From positions 62,001-126,000 of the forward strand of contig NZ_VSEY01000031.1 of NCBI RefSeq assembly GCF_008086045.1: a stretch of DNA of 64,000 nucleotides, written 5' to 3'. Numbering within the stretch: the first letter of the stretch is position 1; every line of letters begins with the position of its first letter. The stretch comes from Nonomuraea sp. PA05. GTDB lineage: Bacteria > Actinomycetota > Actinomycetes > Streptosporangiales > Streptosporangiaceae. This document shows positions 59,454 through 64,000 of the stretch, piece by piece. The notes beneath the pieces were generated by a model, which was not told where the DNA came from, did not search any database, and worked only from the letters and a program-made list of their open reading frames with translations. The translations under genes were made by a program, and so were the position numbers.

Positions 59454-60713
59454 GTGAGCGATCAGCCCTACGGGGTGCACTCCGAGGTGGGCGCCCTGCG
59501 CAAGGTCATCGTGCACCGGCCGGACCTGTCGCTGCGCCGGCTCACCCCGTCCAACAACCACGAGCTGCTGTTCGACGACATCCTGTGGGTGGAGCAGGCA
59601 CAGGCCGAGCACGACGCCTTCGTCCAGGTGATGCGCGAGCGCGGGATCGAGGTGTACCACCACCACGAGCTGCTCGCCCAGGCGCTGGAGGCGAGCTTCG
59701 AGGCCAAGCAGCGCGCCGTCGAGCACGCCGTCACCCATCTGACCGTCGGCCCTGCCCTGGTGGACGGCGTCCGCGAGACCCTGGCCGGATGGAGCGGGGA
59801 CAAGCTGGCCAGGCACCTCATCGGCGGCCTGACCAAGGAAGAGTTCGGCGTGGCCGACCTGGACGGCCGCTCGCTGGTGGCCGCCTCCTGCCACCCGCGC
59901 GAGTTCATCCTGCCCGCGCTGCCCAACTCGCTCTACCAGCGCGATCCCGCTGCCTGGCTGTACGGCGGGGTGTCGCTCAATCCGATGTACTTCCACGTCC
60001 GGCTGCTGGAGACGATGAACCAGTCCACCATCTACCACCACCATCCGATGTTCGCCGGCGAGGACTTCGGCTACTGGTACCCCTACGCGGGCGAGGACGA
60101 CCGCTTCAACGAGGAGTCCTACGGCAACGCCGCCATGGAGGGCGGCGACATGATGCCCATCGGCAACGCGACGGTGGTGATCGGGATCAGCGAACGCACC
60201 AACCCGCGCACGATCGAGCATCTCGCCATGTCACTGTTCGCCGCGGGGGCCGCCGAGCGGGTCATCGCCGTGGAGGTGCCCAAGGCCCGCTCCTACATGC
60301 ACCTGGACACCGTCTTCACCTTCCTGGACGCCGACAAGGCCAGCGCCTTCCCGCCGTTCCTGGAAGCGGCCGTCGCCTACAGCCTGCGGCCGGGCGACAA
60401 GAGCGGCACCCTCGACGTCCACCGCGAGCCGGGCCTGCTTCCGGCCCTGGAGAACGCGCTGCGCATCCCGCGCCTGGACATCGTGCCCACCGGCGGCGAC
60501 GACTACCAGCAGGCCCGCGAGCAGTGGGACTCCGGCAACAACTTCTTCGCCCTGGCCCCGGGCGTGGTCGTCGGCTATCACAAGAACCAGTTCACCAACC
60601 GCAAGCTGCGTGAGCACGGTGTGGAGGTCATCGAGATCGAGGGCTTCGAGCTCGGCAAGGGCCGCGGCGGCACCCACTGCATGACCTGCCCCATCCAGCG
60701 CGATCCCGTCTGA
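59454..60713 (+). CDS. arcA: Arginine deiminase
   Basis: The 419-residue protein has all deiminase landmarks: GVHSEVGALRKVIVHRPDLSLRRLTPSNNHELLFDD at the N-terminus, NSLYQRDPAAWLYGGV, the EGGD motif, KARSYMHLDTVFTFLD with the catalytic His, and the nucleophile Cys409 in GGTHCMTCPI. It converts arginine to citrulline and ammonia in the cytosol. It is the third gene of the nhaC-arcD-arcA operon. Ornithine transcarbamylase (arcB) and carbamate kinase (arcC) are absent from the window, so the local unit yields citrulline and ammonia, relevant to pH control rather than ATP formation unless arcBC lie elsewhere. Confidence 0.95.
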   Translation: MSDQPYGVHSEVGALRKVIVHRPDLSLRRLTPSNNHELLFDDILWVEQAQAEHDAFVQVMRERGIEVYHHHELLAQALEASFEAKQRAVEHAVTHLTVGPALVDGVRETLAGWSGDKLARHLIGGLTKEEFGVADLDGRSLVAASCHPREFILPALPNSLYQRDPAAWLYGGVSLNPMYFHVRLLETMNQSTIYHHHPMFAGEDFGYWYPYAGEDDRFNEESYGNAAMEGGDMMPIGNATVVIGISERTNPRTIEHLAMSLFAAGAAERVIAVEVPKARSYMHLDTVFTFLDADKASAFPPFLEAAVAYSLRPGDKSGTLDVHREPGLLPALENALRIPRLDIVPTGGDDYQQAREQWDSGNNFFALAPGVVVGYHKNQFTNRKLREHGVEVIEIEGFELGKGRGGTHCMTCPIQRDPV

Positions 60714-60803
60714 ACGAAATTCCCCATGAACCAGCAAGTAGGCGCTTACGGTGAGGTTCGCAGCCCTCCCTCACCCCACGGCTTCGCGGCCGGAGAGGAT
60801 GTC

Positions 60804-61408
60804 ATGCGCCACCTGACCGTCTTCGACCTCGACGGCACCCTCGTCGACTCCCCGCGCGCGATCGTGGAGACCTTCACCGCCGCGTTCGGCGCGCTGGGCG
60901 TCACCGCGCCGGAGGCCGCGGCCATCCGCGCGACGATCGGGCTGCCGCTCGAACGGGCCTTCGGCGGGCTGCTGGGCGTCTCACCCGATGACGAGCTGGT
61001 GACGGGCGAGGTGAGCTGCGCGGCCTGGGCGTCACCTCGGCCGTGGCCACCAGCAAGTTCCACGCCGGCGCCGAGGCGTTGCCGCGTGCGGCCGGGCTGC
61101 GCGAACGGTTCGCGCTGGTGGTGGGCGCGGACGAGGTGGCCAGGCCGAAGCCGCATCCCGACTCGGGAGAGCTGGTGCTGCGGACCCTGCGGGTGACGGC
61201 CCGGGACGCCGTGGTAGTAGGTGACACCGTGCACGATATTCACATGGCCCACGGCGCGGGCATGCGCTCGATCGCCGTCACGTACGGTGTCCAGAGCCGC
61301 GACGAGCTGGCCGCCGCCGCGCCCACCGGGTTCGCCGGTTCCTTCGGCGAGGTCGTCGCCCAGCTCACCACCGCCTTCCGCCCCACGCCTGAGGGGGTGG
61401 CGAGATGA
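60804..61408 (+). pseudogene. HAD-family phosphatase with internal deletion and frameshift
   Basis: From ATG 60804 (GGAGAGG upstream) the frame encodes HLTVFDLDGTLVDSPRAIVETF through LGVSPDDELVTGEV (HAD motif I and the cap start). Near 61012 the reading frame must shift to continue as LRGLGVTSAVATSKFHAGAEAL (motif II), VARPKPHPD (motif III) and VVVGDTVHDIHMAHGAG (motif IV) to 61408. About 30 residues expected between the two parts are missing, so this is not a simple frameshift. The intact protein would be a phosphoglycolate phosphatase-like enzyme. It is either a pseudogene or an assembly collapse. Confidence 0.75.
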
Positions 61409-61911
61409 CCGGACGCGACCCCCACCAGCCGCCCGCCGCCTCCGAGACGGTGACGGGCGGGCGGGCGCTCGACTGGCTGCTGGCCATCGCGGGCGGCGTG
61501 CTGCTGACCCTGATGACGCAGGCCAACGCCGTGCTGGCCCGCCACACCGACGCCTTCTACGCCTCGTGGGCCGCGCACGGGGTCGGCGCCGTGGTGGCGT
61601 TCGCCCTGGTCCTGCTCTTCGCCCGGCGCCGCCCCGCCCCGATCCCGGACGCGGGCAGGACGCCGCTCTGGTTCTACCTGGGCGGCATCCCCGGCGCGCT
61701 CGTCGTCGTCCTGTCCGCCGTCGCCGTCAACAGTGAGCTGGCCCTGGCGGGGACGATCGCCCTGATGCTCACCGGCCAGGTGGTCTTCGGCACCGCCGCC
61801 GACCACCTGGGTCTGCTGCGCACCCCCAAGCGCCGCGTCACGGGCACGGACCTGGCGGTCGCCGGGTGCGTGCTCGCCGGCAGCGTGCTGATCGTGCTCG
61901 GCGGAGCGTGA
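61405..61911 (+). CDS. DMT-superfamily membrane protein, first half of a YdcZ (DUF606)-type pair
   Basis: The 168-residue protein has five hydrophobic segments (from LDWLLAIAGGVLLTLMTQANAVLA to VAGCVLAGSVLIVLGGA) and belongs to the small drug/metabolite transporter family with DUF606. It overlaps the preceding HAD gene by four bases and is followed after five bases by a second five-helix protein of the same family, so the two probably assemble as a heterodimeric transporter. The substrate is unknown. Confidence 0.82.
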   Translation: MTGRDPHQPPAASETVTGGRALDWLLAIAGGVLLTLMTQANAVLARHTDAFYASWAAHGVGAVVAFALVLLFARRRPAPIPDAGRTPLWFYLGGIPGALVVVLSAVAVNSELALAGTIALMLTGQVVFGTAADHLGLLRTPKRRVTGTDLAVAGCVLAGSVLIVLGGA

Positions 61912-61915
61912 CGCC

Positions 61916-62377
61916 GTGCTCTTCTTCGTTATTCTCGCGCTGGTCAACGGCGTGCTCATCGGCGCGAGCCGCACCATCAACGGCCAGCTCAGCACCCGGG
62001 CGGGCGCGTTCAGGGCCTCCGTGTGGAACCACGTGGTGGGCTTCGTCTTCCTGAGCGCCGTCCTGCTCGTCCTGCGCGTGTGGCCGGACCTCACGGACGT
62101 GCCCGTCGCCGCCTACGCGGGCGGCGTGATCGGCGCGCTGTTCGTGGCCGTCAACAGCTACGTGTTCCCGAGGCTGGGCGCCATGAGCGCGTCCGTGCTG
62201 GTGATCAGCGGGCAGGTGCTGTCCGCCGTGGTGATCGACTGCGTCCAGCAGCGCACGCTGCCCGCGCCGATCAGGATCGCCGGCGTGGCGCTCGTGCTCC
62301 TGGGGCTCAGCCTGCCCCGCCTAACGGCCCGTCTCCGGCAAAGGGAGATCAGCAAGTGCCCAACAGAGAAGAAGTGA
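61916..62377 (+). CDS. DMT-superfamily membrane protein, second half of a YdcZ (DUF606)-type pair
   Basis: The 153-residue protein starts with GTG and shows LFFVILALVNGVLIGASRTINGQLSTRAGAFRASVWNHVVGFVFL, the DUF606 signature, and five hydrophobic segments with the GALFVAVNSYVFPRLGAMSASVLVISGQVL stretch. It follows the first half gene after a five-base gap. Its last 22 bases overlap the start of a questin-oxidase-like fragment, which therefore was once part of the same operon. Confidence 0.82.
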   Translation: MLFFVILALVNGVLIGASRTINGQLSTRAGAFRASVWNHVVGFVFLSAVLLVLRVWPDLTDVPVAAYAGGVIGALFVAVNSYVFPRLGAMSASVLVISGQVLSAVVIDCVQQRTLPAPIRIAGVALVLLGLSLPRLTARLRQREISKCPTEKK

Positions 62378-62567
62378 TCGACGAACTACTGAACGACCGC
62401 ACCTACCACATCGAGTTCAACGGCCATCTGACCAACCACGCCAAGCACGCCGTCGTCGCCCTGGCCGCCGGGATCAGGGCGTACTACGACGCGTACGCGA
62501 AACTCACCTCCTACGGCTCCGGCCTGGAGGCGCCCAAGCCGGACCAGCACGTCACCGAGGCCAACTG
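62356..62567 (+). pseudogene. Questin oxidase-like protein, N-terminal fragment
   Basis: From the GTG at 62356 (AGGGAG upstream) the frame gives VPNREEVIDELLNDRTYHIEFNGHLTNHAKHAVVALAAGIRAYYDAYAKL, the start of the questin-oxidase family (DUF4243), then YGSGLEAPKPDQHVTEAN. Homology stops near 62567; the rest (about 300 residues in the family) is gone and the frame closes at 62613 in unrelated sequence. It is a truncated gene. Confidence 0.65.
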
Positions 62568-62745
62568 CTGGAGGCGGGCCTGGACCGGCTCTCGTTCACC
62601 GAGCACGACGTGACCACGCCGGTGGGCGCCACCTACCGGGGCTCCGGCACGCGACGGACGTGTGCGCCGTGGCCGTGGTCAGGGCCGGGAAGAGCATGGA
62701 GGCCGAGCTGCGCGACATCCTGCCCGGCGTCCGCACCTCGGGTCA
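62568..62745 (+). pseudogene. Uracil phosphoribosyltransferase-like internal fragment
   Basis: Directly after the questin-oxidase fragment, LEAGLDRLSFTEHDVTTPVGATYRG is read in one frame and, after a shift near 62640-62650, ATDVCAVAVVRAGKSMEAELRDILPGVR in another. Together they match the middle of eukaryote/actinobacterial-type uracil phosphoribosyltransferases (pattern TPTG..Y.G, CGVSVIRSGESMENAL). Both the N-terminus and the PRPP-binding C-terminus are missing, so it cannot be functional. Confidence 0.6.
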
Positions 62746-63543
62746 TGACTCGCCGGGCTCGAGCGCCTCAAGGACAAAAGCCACAAACCCAACCTTGCCC
62801 TCGTAATCGGGATACTCGTCAGGGAACAGCTCACGGGCCGCCGGATCGACCTGCGGCTCGTCGAGGACCGCGACCCGGAAACCAGCGGCGGCGAACGCGT
62901 CGATCATCGCGTGCAGCGGCCGACGCCAGAACGTCATCGGGTACGACTTCCCGCCGAACGTCCACTCGTCGGTGAAGCTGGTGGTGGAGAAGTAGCTGGG
63001 CCGGGGAGGGGGCTGGCTCACGTGATCCACGTACGGGTGGTGCACCGACATGATGAGCCGCCCGCCCGTCCTGAGCACACGGCGGATCTCGGCCAGCGCC
63101 GGCCCCCAGTCCTTCAGGTAGTGCAGCACCAGCGACGCGACCACGTCGTCGAAGGAGCCGTCGTCGAACGGCAGAGGGTCGCGCAGGTCGGCGAGGCGCA
63201 GGTCGGCGTCGTCGCCGAGCCGCCGTCTGGCCAGCGCCAGCATCCCGGCGCTGAAGTCGGTGGCGGTGACGACGGCGCCGCGGTCGCGCAGCGCGGCGGC
63301 CAGGGGGCCCGAGCCGCAGCCGACGTCCAGGACCCGGCGGCCGGAGACGTCTCCGGCGAGTGCCATGATGGCGGGGCGCGCCCAGTACGCGTTCATGATG
63401 TTGTTCTCGGTCTCCGCCGAGTACGCCTCGGCGAAGGCGTCGTAGTTGTTCACCTGGGCCGGATCCACGGGCCCGGTGGCGGCCGAGACCCATGAAGGAT
63501 GCCCGGTGGTCACGTGTATGTCGGCTGAGCGTTCCATCGTCAC
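62743..63543 (-). CDS. Class I SAM-dependent methyltransferase
   Basis: The 266-residue cytosolic protein (GTG at 63543; ATG at 63537 is equally possible) has motif I VLDVGCGSGPLAAAL, the acidic motif II VVTATDFSAGML, and LPFDDGSFDDVVASLVLHYLKDW of Methyltransf_11 proteins, followed by LRTGGRLIMSVHHPY. Such enzymes methylate small molecules such as quinones or natural products. The gene's 3' end meets the uracil phosphoribosyltransferase fragment head-on. No substrate is indicated by the context. Confidence 0.88.
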   Translation of the reverse strand: MTMERSADIHVTTGHPSWVSAATGPVDPAQVNNYDAFAEAYSAETENNIMNAYWARPAIMALAGDVSGRRVLDVGCGSGPLAAALRDRGAVVTATDFSAGMLALARRRLGDDADLRLADLRDPLPFDDGSFDDVVASLVLHYLKDWGPALAEIRRVLRTGGRLIMSVHHPYVDHVSQPPPRPSYFSTTSFTDEWTFGGKSYPMTFWRRPLHAMIDAFAAAGFRVAVLDEPQVDPAARELFPDEYPDYEGKVGFVAFVLEALEPGES

Positions 63544-63604
63544 ACCCTAACGATCACTACCGCGACATACCCGGGATATACCGCACGTCCCTACATTTGC
63601 GCGC

Positions 63605-64000
63605 ATGTCTGCCACGTGGCGGCGACTCGCCGTCCTCATTCTGCTCTCCGCGTTCCTGGTGCCCGCCCCTCCGGCCGCCGCTGCGGCACTGTCCGACGCG
63701 GGCTTCTTCGGCAGGTGGACGTCCGGCGCCTGGACGGTGGGCCCGCGGCTGAACTACGCGCTGACGGACCTGAAGCCCGTGGAGACGGCGGTCAAGGCGG
63801 GCAACTACGCGCTGGCCAAGCAGCGACTGCTGGATTACTACCGCGCGCGCCCCGCCATCGAGGCCGGGAGCTTCTCGCACACGACGTGGCCGGGCGCGAT
63901 CGAGCTGACCGCCGACCACATCTGGACGCTCGGCTCGGGCGAGGTCTACGTCAGGACGCTCACGTTCGGCCCGGGAGAGACCACGGTCGCGGCCGACGTC
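63605..64000 (+). CDS. Secreted heparinase/alginate-lyase-like protein (5' part only)
   Basis: An open frame from ATG 63605 runs to the right edge (132 residues visible). It begins with a signal peptide (MSATWRRLAVLILLSAFLVPAPPAAAAA) followed by LNYALTDLKPVETAVKAGNYALAKQRLLDYYRARPAIEAG. The pattern of a helix with K-x-G-x-Y-x-x-A-K-x-x-L-x-x-Y-x-R-x-R is typical of the N-terminal alpha-toroid of heparinase II/III and related polysaccharide lyases. The next part, IWTLGSGEVYVRTLTFGPGETTVAADV, looks like a DNRLRE/CBM96-type beta domain. The catalytic part lies outside the window. Confidence 0.7.
   Translation, partial: MSATWRRLAVLILLSAFLVPAPPAAAAALSDAGFFGRWTSGAWTVGPRLNYALTDLKPVETAVKAGNYALAKQRLLDYYRARPAIEAGSFSHTTWPGAIELTADHIWTLGSGEVYVRTLTFGPGETTVAADV

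Overview
The window is very GC-rich (third codon positions almost always G or C), uses many GTG starts, and carries TetR/ArsR regulators, a PASTA-less Ser/Thr kinase, ALF-repeat and DTR-repeat secreted proteins, a rifampicin-monooxygenase-like gene and a large type I PKS. This fits a filamentous actinomycete, most like Streptosporangiaceae (Nonomuraea/Actinomadura-type). That placement is inferred from gene content only. No rRNA, tRNA, CRISPR array, IS element or phage module was seen.

Layout. 1-7.5 kb (minus strand): an ArsR regulator, a cytosolic SRPBCC-AmiC-like fusion, then a strong promoter with a perfect palindromic operator driving amidase, tryptophan-2-monooxygenase-like flavoprotein and an HEVGH metallopeptidase. 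The enzyme pair has the logic of the indole-3-acetamide route to auxin. An AraC/VOC/alcohol dehydrogenase group and a phytanoyl-CoA dioxygenase-like gene follow. 10-16 kb: an FAD hydroxylase, then a TetR-MFS efflux pair flanked by two paralogous winged-helix regulators. 16-25 kb: a beta-trefoil secreted protein, a divergent TetR/SDR pair, PAP2 phosphatase and diacylglycerol kinase, a receptor Ser/Thr kinase, and a rox-like monooxygenase preceded by a 19-codon leader peptide.

25-45 kb is a block of secreted proteins almost all on the minus strand: a 3161-residue RTX-repeat protein followed by a zinc metalloprotease, a trypsin-fold pseudoprotease that has lost both catalytic His and Ser, and a 1358-residue ALF-repeat protein whose C-terminus looks like a DddA/SCP1.201-type nucleic-acid deaminase toxin. 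Two small paralogous secreted proteins and an SMI1/KNR4 (SUKH) protein lie downstream as candidate partners or immunity proteins. I regard the toxin region as the most exciting part of the window.

45-47 kb holds a divergent TetR/TetX-like pair. 47-56 kb is a compact operon: four-EF-hand protein, single-module reducing PKS (KS-AT-DH-MT-ER-KR-ACP, an arrangement like fungal highly reducing PKSs) and a stand-alone thioester reductase, bordered by the remnant of an ABC-transporter binding protein. 56-61 kb encodes NhaC antiporter, arginine/ornithine-type antiporter and arginine deiminase in one operon. 60.8-62.8 kb is a decayed tract (HAD phosphatase, questin-oxidase-like and uracil phosphoribosyltransferase fragments) around an intact two-gene DMT transporter. 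The window ends with a methyltransferase and the start of a secreted heparinase/alginate-lyase-like protein.

A recurring regulatory design is visible: in three places a TTGACA/TTGCCA-type -35 and its -10 enclose a palindromic operator that fills the spacer (amidase operon, TetR-MFS, TetR/SDR).
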